DNA of 36,334 nucleotides from Candidatus Hydrogenedentota bacterium (GCA_016182605.1 JACPGE010000065.1:1-36334), one strand, 5' to 3'; positions 18,932 through 26,707 are shown, counted from the first letter of the stretch. Notes: generated by a model from the letters alone, not told the origin. A program made the numbers and translations.

Positions 18932-19717
18932 ATGACCTACCTGCTCGGCTATACAGGGCGCTCGACGCTGAACCTGCTCTACGCAGCGGCGACCGTCTGT
19001 GTGTTGATGGTCGACACGGTGAACTGGACCTTCATCCAGCCCCTGCGCGGCCGCGGCATCCGCATGCGCAGCGCCGTGGAGCATTTCGTGGAGTTCGGCG
19101 TGCGCTCCATGCCTATCGTGGGGCTCATCTGTTTTCTCATTGGGGTGATCATGGCGCTGAACGCCGCAGGCACCCTGGCCACCTGGGGCGCGACCCGGTA
19201 CATCGCCAATCTCGTCGGCGTGTCTTCCCTGCGCGAACTCGCGCCGTTGATGACCGCCATCCTCATCACGGGCCGCAGCGGCTCGGCGATCACCGCGGAG
19301 ATCGGCACCATGAAGGTAGCCGAAGAAATCGACGCCCTCAACGTGATGGGGCTCAATCCCACCAAGTTCCTCGTGGTGCCCAAGTTCCTTGCCATGCTCT
19401 GCGCCGTCCCTTGCGCAACGGTCCTCAGCATGCTCATCATGATCTTCGGCGGGTACTGCGTCTCCGTCTACTACGTGGGCGTCGATTCCGGCATCTATAT
19501 CGATCAGACGCTTGAAGCCCTGGAAATGAAGGATTTCGTCACCGGCATGGTGAAGAGCGTTTTCTTCGCCGTCGTGATATGCTGGGTCGGCGTCTTTCGC
19601 GGCTTCCAGGTGGAGGGCGGCGCCGAGGGCGTGGGACGCCAGACCACCTCTTCCGTGGTAACCTCCATTATGTTCATTATTTTTGTCGACCTGGTCTGGA
19701 CCGTACTTTTTTATTGA
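18932..19717 (+). CDS. MlaE-family (YrbE) phospholipid ABC transporter permease
   Basis: A 261-residue inner-membrane permease, close to E. coli MlaE (260). An N-terminal amphipathic stretch is followed by about five hydrophobic helices. The segment LRELAPLMTAILITGRSGSAITAEIGTMKVAEEIDALNVMGLNPTKFLVVPKFLAM is the family's core signature, including the EEIDAL coupling region. The protein should move phospholipids or other hydrophobic molecules to or from the inner membrane with the ATPase and MCE subunits encoded next. The gene starts three bases after the STAS stop and ends next to the ATPase start. Confidence 0.95.
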   Translation: MTYLLGYTGRSTLNLLYAAATVCVLMVDTVNWTFIQPLRGRGIRMRSAVEHFVEFGVRSMPIVGLICFLIGVIMALNAAGTLATWGATRYIANLVGVSSLRELAPLMTAILITGRSGSAITAEIGTMKVAEEIDALNVMGLNPTKFLVVPKFLAMLCAVPCATVLSMLIMIFGGYCVSVYYVGVDSGIYIDQTLEALEMKDFVTGMVKSVFFAVVICWVGVFRGFQVEGGAEGVGRQTTSSVVTSIMFIIFVDLVWTVLFY

Positions 19718-19726
19718 GTGCCCTTT

Positions 19727-20551
19727 ATGACACAAGCAGCGACAGCACAGCCCGAGCCCCCGAAAGCGGATGACTACATCATCCAGGTGCGCGATCTCGT
19801 GGTGAAGTATGGCGAGCGCACGGTGCTGGACGGTATCAACCTCGATGTGAAGCGCGGCGAAGTCTTCGTCATCCTTGGCGGCAGCGGCTGCGGCAAGAGC
19901 ACGCTGCTGCGCAACCTGGTGGGGCTGATGCGGCCGCATTCCGGCACCATCCTGATCGATGGCAAAGACTTTACCGCCATGAACGACGAAGAGCGGATAG
20001 AGATCCGGCGCCGCCTCGGCATGTGCTTCCAGGGCTCTGCTCTTTTCAATTCCATGACGATCGGGGACAACGTGGCCCTGCCTCTGCGCGAGCACACCCG
20101 GCTCGAAGCCTCCACCATCGACATCATGACCAAGATCAAGCTGGAACTGGTGGGCCTGGGCGGTTTTGACGAGTATATGCCCTCGCAGCTCAGCGGAGGC
20201 ATGAAGAAGCGCGCCGGGCTGGCGCGGGCCATGGCCATGGATCCCGATATCATCTTTTATGACGAGCCCTCGGCCGGTCTGGATCCCATCGTGGCCGCCG
20301 GTCTGGACAGCCTCATACGCAAGATGCAGCATACCTTCAACCTGACGAGCGTCGTCGTGACGCATGAGATGGAAAGCGTGAAGCTCATCGCAGACCGGGT
20401 GGTCATGCTGCTCAAGGGGCGCGTGGTCGGTCTGGGCACCCTGGACGAGTTGCGCCAGAACGACCACCCTTTTGTACAACAGTTTTTTGCCCGCGAACCC
20501 GACGACGAGTCCACGGGCAACGCGAATTACCTGGAGTCCCTCACGGCCTGA
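19727..20551 (+). CDS. MlaF-like ABC transporter ATP-binding protein
   Basis: A 274-residue cytoplasmic ATPase. Walker A is GGSGCGKST (51-59), the Q-loop lies in MCFQGSALF, the signature is LSGGMKKRAGLARA (from 155), Walker B with catalytic Glu is IIFYDEPSAGLD (175-186) and the H-loop is VTHEME (H213). The sequence GMKKRAGLARAMAMDPDIIFYDEPSAGLDPI is typical of the MlaF/Ttg2A branch. ATG 19727 is used. A GTG at 19718 abuts the MlaE stop and would add three residues. In E. coli MlaB contacts this subunit, so the STAS protein upstream is a plausible regulator of this ATPase. Confidence 0.95.
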   Translation: MTQAATAQPEPPKADDYIIQVRDLVVKYGERTVLDGINLDVKRGEVFVILGGSGCGKSTLLRNLVGLMRPHSGTILIDGKDFTAMNDEERIEIRRRLGMCFQGSALFNSMTIGDNVALPLREHTRLEASTIDIMTKIKLELVGLGGFDEYMPSQLSGGMKKRAGLARAMAMDPDIIFYDEPSAGLDPIVAAGLDSLIRKMQHTFNLTSVVVTHEMESVKLIADRVVMLLKGRVVGLGTLDELRQNDHPFVQQFFAREPDDESTGNANYLESLTA

Positions 20552-20593
20552 TCCGGGCTCTGGCCCGGCACAACTTGTGGAGAAGTAAGCGGA

Positions 20594-21835
20594 ATGGCCG
20601 GTTCGAAACATGATTTCACCGCGACGGAGATCAAGGCGGGGCTGCTTGTCATCAGCAGCTTCCTTGTTGCCGCCGTCTTTGTCGCCGCCGTGCTGGGCAT
20701 GCGCCCCCCCGGTGAGAAGAAGGTGCTCTACGCCAAGTTCACCAACACCATCGGGCTCGACATCAATGCTCCGGTGCGCTTCGGCGGTTACCCGGTGGGC
20801 GTTGTCTCCGGGATTGTGCCCGACCCCGAAGATCACTCGCTCATCCGGCTGCGCGTGGAAGTCGCGCCGAATACACCGGTGAACGAGGAGAGCATTGCCA
20901 CGGTGGAACAGACCACCCTCACCGCGCCCAAGCACCTGGAAATCACCACCGGCACCGCGGAGGCCCCGCTCCTGGCCGAGGAAGGCGTGATAGACACGGT
21001 TTCGAAAGGCTACGGCTTCATCAATCTGCCCGACCTGACGGAAGTCGTGGATGGCAGCGGCGATCTGCTCGCGGATCTGCGCGATCTCCTCGGCGTGAAG
21101 GAGGCCAAGCAGGCTGAGGAGGCGGGTGGCGAAGAATTCGGCAACGTGGAGCGCGTCATCAGCGACGTGCGCCGCTTGCTCGGCATCCAGGAGGCGGAGA
21201 AGGCTGAGACGGAATCGGGCGAGGAATTCCCGAGCATCACCGCGCTCAGCAAGAACATTCAGGATCTGCTGGGCGTAGAGGAGGTGCAGGCCGAGGAAGC
21301 CCAGGGCGCCGAGGAGCTGGCCTCGGTTGCGAAGATCACCGGCGACGTGCGCGATCTGATTGGCGTGGAAGAAGCCAAGAAGAAGGAAGCCGGCGGCGGC
21401 GAGGGCCTGACCGAACTGACCGACATCACCCATAGTGTGGACGATTTGGTGGACGATCTGGGCGGTCAGATCGACAAGCTCATCACGGATCTGGAACCGA
21501 TGAAGGATTCGGTGCAGTCCACGCTGGACGAGGCCAAGGATCTGCTCGCCGACAACCGGGAAAACATCGATCGCACCCTGAAGAGCACGGCCGATATTGC
21601 CGAGGCCCTGCAAAAGCGGGTGGAAGAACTGAGCGAGAATCTGAACGCGACCCTGGACAACGTGGAAGGACTCACCGACGAGGCCAAGGCCGTGATCCAG
21701 GCCAAAGGCCCCGCGCTGGAAGAGGCCATTGGCGATCTGGGGGTCACCGTGCGCAGCCTGAACTCGCTGCTGGAAGAACTGAAACGCCATCCCCAGTCCG
21801 TGATTTGGGGCAAACCCGAAGAAGGCCGCAACTGA
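20594..21835 (+). CDS. MCE (MlaD-like) lipid transport substrate-binding protein with internal repeats
   Basis: A 413-residue protein with one N-terminal transmembrane helix (about 14-35) and a single MCE domain (about 44-120) beginning VLYAKFTNTIGLDINAPVRFGGYPVGVVSGI. Hexamers of such domains form a hydrophobic tunnel in the periplasm. After a linker come four tandem 30-residue repeats (residues 160-279) with core DLLGVEEA, then a long coiled coil (about 285-395) with repeated LxExLxDN character. The repeats are acidic and not something I know from MlaD. They could lengthen a periplasmic needle towards the outer membrane. GGAGA lies 10 bases before ATG 20594. It is the fourth transport gene of the operon. 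Confidence 0.93.
   Translation: MAGSKHDFTATEIKAGLLVISSFLVAAVFVAAVLGMRPPGEKKVLYAKFTNTIGLDINAPVRFGGYPVGVVSGIVPDPEDHSLIRLRVEVAPNTPVNEESIATVEQTTLTAPKHLEITTGTAEAPLLAEEGVIDTVSKGYGFINLPDLTEVVDGSGDLLADLRDLLGVKEAKQAEEAGGEEFGNVERVISDVRRLLGIQEAEKAETESGEEFPSITALSKNIQDLLGVEEVQAEEAQGAEELASVAKITGDVRDLIGVEEAKKKEAGGGEGLTELTDITHSVDDLVDDLGGQIDKLITDLEPMKDSVQSTLDEAKDLLADNRENIDRTLKSTADIAEALQKRVEELSENLNATLDNVEGLTDEAKAVIQAKGPALEEAIGDLGVTVRSLNSLLEELKRHPQSVIWGKPEEGRN
21071..21430 (+). repeat. Four tandem 90-bp repeats inside the MCE gene
   Basis: Units start at residues 160, 190, 220 and 250. Their cores are DLRDLLGVKEAK, DVRRLLGIQEAE, NIQDLLGVEEVQ and DVRDLIGVEEAK. Each is followed by an Ala/Gly/Glu-rich stretch and a short hydrophobic turn. 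The period is exactly 30 residues in all four units, and a fifth partial unit (HSVDDLVDDL) leads into the coiled coil. Confidence 0.85.
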
Positions 21836-21876
21836 GGGTGGCCGCATGCCGGCCCAATAGAAGGACATTTCGATTC

Positions 21877-22422
21877 ATGTACAACCGCATCGCACTCTGT
21901 GTGGCCCTCTGCGCCCTCGCCGGATGTGCCTCCACGCCCCAGCGATTCTTCACGCTGGACATGGCGCCCTCGGCGCAACGGACCGGCGTCAATATCGAGA
22001 TCCAGCACATCCGCGTGGCCGACCCGCTCTTGGGCAAACAGTTGCTCATCCGGAAGAGCCCGACGGAACTGGAGTATTATGCCGTGGGCCAGTGGGCCTC
22101 CCAGTTGGACGAGCTGCTGACGGAGAAGTTCTACGCGGAGTTTGGTCCGCGCACGGCCGGGACACCGGCACTTCATTTGAGCGGGTGGCTGCAGGCCTTC
22201 GAGCAGATCGATCTCCCCGGCGGCGGCGCCGAAGCCCACATCAAACTCACGCTCGTCTTCCGCGACCCCGTGCGCTCCCGCACGGAGCCGCCCTTGCTCG
22301 AGAAGACCTACGAACTGCGGGCGCCCGCCCCGGCGGCGGAAGCGGCTGCGGTTGCAGAGACCCTGTCGCGCGGTGTAGAAGCACTTGCAGAACAGATTGT
22401 GAACGACGCCCGATCCCTTTAA
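21877..22422 (+). CDS. ABC-type transport auxiliary lipoprotein (PqiC/DUF330-like)
   Basis: A 181-residue lipoprotein. MYNRIALCVALCALAGC is a short signal peptide with lipobox LAGC (Cys17). The mature start RFFTLDMAPSAQR and the region GVNIEIQHIRVADPLLGKQLLIRKSPTELEYYAVGQWASQLDELLTEKF match the PqiC/LetC-type auxiliary lipoproteins of MCE systems (PF03886). In E. coli PqiC sits on the inner face of the outer membrane and links an MCE needle to it. This supports a trans-envelope lipid route for the operon. ATG 21877 has AAGGA 11 bases upstream. A longer frame from 21805 would overlap the MCE gene and lose the signal peptide at the N-terminus. Confidence 0.85.
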   Translation: MYNRIALCVALCALAGCASTPQRFFTLDMAPSAQRTGVNIEIQHIRVADPLLGKQLLIRKSPTELEYYAVGQWASQLDELLTEKFYAEFGPRTAGTPALHLSGWLQAFEQIDLPGGGAEAHIKLTLVFRDPVRSRTEPPLLEKTYELRAPAPAAEAAAVAETLSRGVEALAEQIVNDARSL

Positions 22423-22445
22423 CCCGCCCCGGCGCGGAGGTACCC

Positions 22446-23249
22446 ATGGCCCAGGCCGAGATACGCGATGATCATCTCACCGATTACGAGCGGGCGATCT
22501 GTTACTACACCCTGCCCAAACTCAACAACCCCGTGACTTTCGGGTTGATCGTCGCCTATGCGGTTTGCCTCTTCGAAGCCCTCGGCGTTCTTGTGGTTGG
22601 GGCGCTGCGCAACAACAGCACCTGGATTGCCGCCGGGCTGATCGCCACGGCCGCCATCGTGCTCTTCGGAATCGTGGTGTTTCTGGTGCGGGCCTTTCTC
22701 ACGGAGTTGCGGCGCCGCAGGGCCCTGGCCGAAGCGCAGGGCGTTCCCGACCACTCCGATTCTTTTCAGGACTTCGATTTGCCCGATCCTTTTGCCAGCC
22801 ATATTCTCTTGAAACATCCGGCTTCCGCGCCGCAGCACCTCTTCGCCTGCACCGAGGACGATGCCACCATCCGCTATTTCGTGGAAAGTGTGCCTGGCGA
22901 AAACTGGTGGCGCATTAAGTCGGTGCAGGATACCGAAGTCTGCCGGGTGCGCAGCCTGCTCGGTCCCCGGCCCTTTGCCTTCAATTCGGGGCGCCCCCGG
23001 AAATTGGGGGTCTACCTGGAGGACCGGGAACTCGCAACGATTGAGCGTCCCTTTGGATTCGCCCTTCCCTCGGTGGAGATTGTCCACCGGGATCCGGCCA
23101 TTCCGCGCTACGCCATACGCAATTCGGGCATCTATGTGGATGATCGGCTGGTGGGACGGCTCTACGAGTTGCGGAACAGCTACTATCTGGATGTGGAGAA
23201 CGCCCATTTTCATCCCGGCGTGCTTGCGTATTACGCGACACTTACTTAA
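22446..23249 (+). CDS. Two-helix membrane protein with possible tubby/scramblase-like (LURP-one) domain
   Basis: A 267-residue protein not firmly recognised. Residues 30-53 and 60-83 are hydrophobic helices joined by a short loop, followed by an Arg-rich LRRRRAL stretch that should be cytoplasmic. The remainder (about 120-265) is beta-rich with paired units such as WWRIKSVQDTEVCRVRSLLGPRPFAF and KLGVYLEDRELATIERPFGFALPSVEIV. This rhythm recalls LURP-one/phospholipid-scramblase (tubby-like) domains, an inference only. GGAGG lies five bases before ATG 22446. The frame can be extended far upstream, but that would overlap the lipoprotein gene. It is the last gene of the lipid transport operon, 23 bases after the lipoprotein gene. 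Confidence 0.75.
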   Translation: MAQAEIRDDHLTDYERAICYYTLPKLNNPVTFGLIVAYAVCLFEALGVLVVGALRNNSTWIAAGLIATAAIVLFGIVVFLVRAFLTELRRRRALAEAQGVPDHSDSFQDFDLPDPFASHILLKHPASAPQHLFACTEDDATIRYFVESVPGENWWRIKSVQDTEVCRVRSLLGPRPFAFNSGRPRKLGVYLEDRELATIERPFGFALPSVEIVHRDPAIPRYAIRNSGIYVDDRLVGRLYELRNSYYLDVENAHFHPGVLAYYATLT

Positions 23250-23252
23250 TTA

Positions 23253-23282
23253 TTGACAATGCCGCAGATTGCGCGGTAAACT
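23253..23282 (+). promoter_or_regulatory. Possible promoter of the PagL-like gene
   Basis: TTGACA (23253-23258), an 18-base spacer and TAAACT (23277-23282), starting only three bases after the previous stop. The -35 box is perfect and the -10 box matches 4 of 6. It implies that the gene can be transcribed apart from the lipid operon. Confidence 0.45.
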
Positions 23283-23348
23283 TCGGGCAGCTCTACGACT
23301 TGGCGTCCAACCGCGGCGCGTGGAGTGTGCCGCTTCCCGGAGGAACCC

Positions 23349-23951
23349 ATGCCCCGTGTCACCCGTCTGCTGGCCTGCCTGATTGCCGCTCCCCTCTTAA
23401 TCGCCCATGCTCCAGCCGCCCGCGCCGGGTTGGACCTCGAAGAGGGCCATTGGCGCGTGGAACTGGCCACCACCTACGGCATCCACTCCGGCACGACGAA
23501 CCGTTCTGGCAATGTGTTAACGACGGGTACCGTAGAATACGAGATTCCCGCGACTCCCCGGACGACCCTCGGGCTGCGCCTCATGCCGCTGTTCCTGTAT
23601 ACGCAGGACGATACGAGCATTAAAGATTCGGACGATTGGTACCGCCTGGACGAGGAAGATGCCAGCGACACGGTCTGGGGCGGGGGTCTGGGCTTGACCG
23701 GCCGTATCTATCAAGTGAAGGACGAGTACCGGGGCTGGTATGGCGAGGCCGAGGGGCTGGCCGTAGTGCATGACAACAAGATCATCGGGAACAGCAGCAA
23801 CTTCAATTTTCTGATAGGGCTGGGTGTGGGCTACAAATTCAAGAGCCACTGGCACACCGTGCTGAAGTACGAGCATATTTCCAACAGCAGCATTGGCGCG
23901 CGCAATGCCGGCGCGAACAGCCTGGGCCTGGGGCTTGGATACTCGTTCTGA
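23349..23951 (+). CDS. PagL-like lipid A 3-O-deacylase / acyloxyacyl hydrolase family protein
   Basis: A 200-residue predicted outer-membrane beta-barrel. A signal peptide with cleavage after AARA (about residue 26) is followed by amphipathic strands and a C-terminal aromatic residue (LGLGLGYSF). The segment FLIGLGVGYKFKSHWHTVLKYEHISNSSIGARNAGANSLGLGLGYSF fits the PagL family (PF09411). Its EHxSN motif provides the catalytic His (H176) and Ser (S178). The third catalytic residue is not evident to me. PagL removes the 3-O acyl chain of lipid A at the outer membrane. GGAGGA lies four bases before ATG 23349. Its place right after an Mla/Pqi-type operon suggests a shared role in outer-membrane lipid balance. 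Confidence 0.7.
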   Translation: MPRVTRLLACLIAAPLLIAHAPAARAGLDLEEGHWRVELATTYGIHSGTTNRSGNVLTTGTVEYEIPATPRTTLGLRLMPLFLYTQDDTSIKDSDDWYRLDEEDASDTVWGGGLGLTGRIYQVKDEYRGWYGEAEGLAVVHDNKIIGNSSNFNFLIGLGVGYKFKSHWHTVLKYEHISNSSIGARNAGANSLGLGLGYSF

Positions 23952-24078
23952 GTGGTGGGAAGCCCCTCTGCGGAAATCGCGATTCCGGTCTCGAGCGAGA
24001 CACTGCGGACGCGAGACTCACTATTCCTCCTTTCCGCTCTAATCTCTTTTCGCCCATTGGTTTAGGTGCTGTAAAGTA

Positions 24079-24107
24079 TTGACCATTCCCAAGCCCCGTG
24101 TTATCAT
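24079..24107 (+). promoter_or_regulatory. Promoter of the EF-hand pseudopilin gene
   Basis: TTGACC (24079-24084), a 17-base spacer and TATCAT (24102-24107), about 34 bases before ATG 24141, whose GGAGGAG ribosome site falls in between. Confidence 0.6.
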
Positions 24108-24140
24108 ACGTTTAGGTACAACCCTTCTTGGAGGAGACAC

Positions 24141-25100
24141 ATGGCCCCCCGACACCCCGCCCGCGCTGTCTCTCGGCGCGGCTTCACGCTTATTGAACTG
24201 CTGACGGTAATCGCCATTATTACCCTGCTCGCGGGGATCACCTTTACCGTGCTGCCCCGGGTGCGGGAAAAGGCGCGGATTACCGCGATGGTGGGCACGG
24301 CCAAGCAGATGCAGACCATATTGGTCAACTACATGACGAGCAGCAAGAGCTATCCGCCCATGTACGGGTATGTATCGCTCGACGCGCGGGATATTGCCGC
24401 GGGCGACCCGATCGACCTGAATTACTACTTCCGCCGGCCCTACATGGCCCTGATGAAGTCGCACGGCCAGGAAGACCTCTACGACAATTTTTCCGAGTCG
24501 GGCGATACGGATCGCGACGAGGCAATTTCCCTGCTGGAGTTTTCACCGATTGGGAACAAGGACATCGCATCGGGCGCGGTAACCTTTGATGAATCGGAAC
24601 TCTACAACGGGAGCAATCTGGGAACGGAGCGCAGCCGGCAGTTGAACGCAGAGAAGCGTCCGTTGACCTATATTGCAGTGAATGCCAGCCAAGCCAAGGC
24701 GGCGCGCCGCTATTGGGTCGAAACCGGGGACTTTCTGGGCACGACGTGGAACCGGAACGACACCAACGCCCTGCGCAACATCACCTTCCCCCCTCCCACG
24801 CTGGACGCGTATGTGCTGATCAGTGTGGGCCCCAGTGGGAGCACCTTTGGGCTGCTGGGCGATCCGCCCACGGGCAACTACGATCCCCAGCACATCTATT
24901 ATGTGGCGGCGCTCCGCGCGTATTATTTGGCCACACGCGATTTGAACGACAACGGCGCACTCGATTTTGAGTTCCAGGCCCGCACGCAACAAGACGAGGG
25001 CGCCACGGAATACGACGTGAACGGGACGCCCGTGAACAATGACCTACCCGATCCTGCCAACGCGAAGAATGCCGGCCCGCTGATATTCACCTCTCCGTGA
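24141..25100 (+). CDS. Type II secretion/prepilin-like protein with EF-hand-like loop
   Basis: A 319-residue pseudopilin. The leader ends in RRG and is followed by FTLIELLTVIAIITLLAGITF, the class III prepilin cleavage site (G14/F15) with Glu at +5 and a hydrophobic helix. The mature protein is exported and probably built into a pilus-like or type II secretion fibre. Residues 122-133 (DTDRDEAISLLE) match a canonical EF-hand loop at positions 1, 3, 5, 8, 9 and 12, and a second Asp/Asn-rich loop, DLNDNGALDFE, occurs near residue 271. GGAGGAG sits just upstream of ATG 24141. The gene is a single unit with promoter 24079-24107 and terminator 25126-25160. No peptidase or assembly gene is adjacent. 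Confidence 0.85.
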   Translation: MAPRHPARAVSRRGFTLIELLTVIAIITLLAGITFTVLPRVREKARITAMVGTAKQMQTILVNYMTSSKSYPPMYGYVSLDARDIAAGDPIDLNYYFRRPYMALMKSHGQEDLYDNFSESGDTDRDEAISLLEFSPIGNKDIASGAVTFDESELYNGSNLGTERSRQLNAEKRPLTYIAVNASQAKAARRYWVETGDFLGTTWNRNDTNALRNITFPPPTLDAYVLISVGPSGSTFGLLGDPPTGNYDPQHIYYVAALRAYYLATRDLNDNGALDFEFQARTQQDEGATEYDVNGTPVNNDLPDPANAKNAGPLIFTSP

Positions 25101-25125
25101 TCTGAGGGTCCAAGCGATCCCTCCT

Positions 25126-25160
25126 CGGGCCAGGCGGCGCTGTCGCTTGGCCCGGTTTTT
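25126..25160 (+). terminator. Terminator of the EF-hand pseudopilin gene
   Basis: An 11-bp stem CGGGCCAGGCG / CGCTTGGCCCG with one G-T pair (25126-25136, 25144-25154), followed by five T residues (25156-25160). Confidence 0.82.
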
Positions 25161-25473
25161 CTTTGAGGCCGGTGTTTCGTGGGTGAGGCGCCGCAGCACA
25201 CCCATCCAGGAACTCGCTGAACCGCAGGATGTTTTCGGGTTTTTGTCGCGGAGCAACGTCCTAAGAGTGGAGAGAATTTCCCGTTGTCGCGTGCATAGTT
25301 CGGATTTACTGGATAATCGCAGTGTATTTTGCGGTGTATATTAGGGCTATCTCGACGCACGGAAGTCCACGTTCCTGAAATCATACAGAGAAATGGGCCA
25401 AAAGGGGCTGGCCATCGATAGCGAATGCTATGAATTATAATAAAAGTGCAATTATATGGCATCATCGTGGATC
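25161..25473. other. Intergenic region without recognisable gene
   Basis: AT-richer than the surroundings. No frame with a credible start, ribosome site or family resemblance was found. It separates the terminator of one pseudopilin gene from the promoter of the next. Confidence 0.5.
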
Positions 25474-25502
25474 TTGACATTTTTGGGGTACTACGCGATA
25501 AT
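25474..25502 (+). promoter_or_regulatory. Promoter of the first DUF1559 pseudopilin gene
   Basis: TTGACA (25474-25479), a 17-base spacer and GATAAT (25497-25502), each box at or near consensus. The leader to ATG 25652 would be about 140 bases and contains a hairpin (25574-25591). Confidence 0.65.
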
Positions 25503-25573
25503 GGTGGCATATAGGAATTTTCTGGAATTCATTGTCTTAACAGGCAAGATGTTGACGATGAAAGGAGGATGGA

Positions 25574-25591
25574 CGCGTGCGAGGGCACGCG
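25574..25591 (+). other. 5'-UTR hairpin of the first DUF1559 gene
   Basis: A perfect 7-bp stem CGCGTGC / GCACGCG with loop GAGG, about 60 bases upstream of ATG 25652. It has no T-run, so it is not a terminator. It may affect mRNA stability or translation. Confidence 0.45.
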
Positions 25592-25651
25592 CACGATTGA
25601 TCCCACTGTACTCTTAACCCCAAAGTTGTATTATTCTGGAGGAATCATCTC

Positions 25652-26581
25652 ATGAACCGTAAAGGTTTCACGCTTATCGAGCTGTTGGTCGTGATCGCGA
25701 TCATCGGCATTCTGGCTGCCATCCTATTGCCCGCACTGGCGCGCGCCCGTGAAGCGGCACGCCGCGCAAGCTGCCAGAACAACCTGAAGCAATTCGGCAT
25801 CGTATTCAAGATGTATGCGGGCGAATCCAAGGGCGAAAAGTTCCCGACCAACCACACGTGGGGTTGCGACGGGGATACCGACGGCGATTTCACGCTCAAT
25901 CTGCTTTCCGTCTATCCCGAGTATCTCAATGACGCGAACCTGACGCTGTGCCCCTCGGGCGCAGAAGGCACGGTCGAAGAGAACTACGACGGTGCGAATG
26001 ACTTGGCTCAGGTGTGGGACGGCTCGGCTTTCGTAAGCACGGCCGGCAACCCGAACACCGAGTTCTATGGTTGCGAAGGCGACTCCTCGGCCCAGAGCTA
26101 TCTGTACCTCGGCTGGGTGATTGACGCTCCGGACGTGATCGACTATGAAGGTCCGATTCCGGGCTTCATTCCGGGAACGGATGACTTTGGTTCGATCGTT
26201 GCGGCCTGGCCGGGCGGCACGGCGGCCTTGGGCGTGTTCACGGTGCTGGACGCGATGATTAACTACGAGGATATCGACGGTACGGAATACAACACGGATT
26301 CGGAGTACTCCGAGGATGTGGTTGGCGTTCCGGTCCGCATCATGCGCACACGGGAAGGCATTGAGCGCTTCTTCATCACGGACATCAACAATCCGGCGGG
26401 TTCTGCGCAGGCGCAGAGCACGATTCCGCTCATGTATGACTTCTTCAGCGCGCAGTCGGACGAGTACAATCACGTTCCCGGCGGCTCGAACGTGCTGTGG
26501 ATGGATGGTCACGTTACCTTCGTCCGTTACCCGGGCGAATACCCGCTCACCCCGCTTATCGGCGTGCTGAACGGCCTGTAA
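25652..26581 (+). CDS. DUF1559 (H-X9-DG type) prepilin-like protein, copy 1
   Basis: A 309-residue protein starting [47 protein letters not shown]. This is a prepilin leader with cleavage G5/F6, followed by the DUF1559 opening. The C-terminus has [22 protein letters not shown], the H-X9-DG signature of this large family, which is abundant in Planctomycetota and relatives. These proteins are exported and presumed to form pilus-like or secretion pseudopilus structures; the true function is unknown. GGAGGAA precedes ATG 25652. It is followed by a strong terminator at 26607-26645. It is a close paralogue of the next gene and has the same length. Confidence 0.92.
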   Translation: MNRKGFTLIELLVVIAIIGILAAILLPALARAREAARRASCQNNLKQFGIVFKMYAGESKGEKFPTNHTWGCDGDTDGDFTLNLLSVYPEYLNDANLTLCPSGAEGTVEENYDGANDLAQVWDGSAFVSTAGNPNTEFYGCEGDSSAQSYLYLGWVIDAPDVIDYEGPIPGFIPGTDDFGSIVAAWPGGTAALGVFTVLDAMINYEDIDGTEYNTDSEYSEDVVGVPVRIMRTREGIERFFITDINNPAGSAQAQSTIPLMYDFFSAQSDEYNHVPGGSNVLWMDGHVTFVRYPGEYPLTPLIGVLNGL

Positions 26582-26606
26582 GACTCCATTCGCGAATGGT
26601 AGATTC

Positions 26607-26645
26607 GGCGGGCCCCTCTCCGGAAGGAGGCGGGCCCGCCTTTTT
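26607..26645 (+). terminator. Terminator of DUF1559 copy 1
   Basis: A perfect 9-bp outer stem GGCGGGCCC / GGGCCCGCC (26607-26615, 26632-26640) with additional inner pairing (CTCC with GGAG), then five T residues. Confidence 0.9.
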
Positions 26646-26707
26646 CATTCGTGCTCTTGGTGGCGCCGGTGAAGAAGAGGTATGGCAGGTGGCGGGTTTA
26701 GCAGTGC

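Noticed and set aside
18608-21868. A 1086-residue minus-strand frame
   Set aside because: It covers the STAS, MlaE, MlaF and MCE genes on the opposite strand, all with strong family motifs. The long frame reflects strong third-position GC bias.
21924-22445. An N-terminal extension of the two-helix membrane protein
   Set aside because: The frame is open, but it would overlap the PqiC-like lipoprotein gene, and the peptide is Arg/Pro-rich. GGAGG five bases before ATG 22446 marks the real start.
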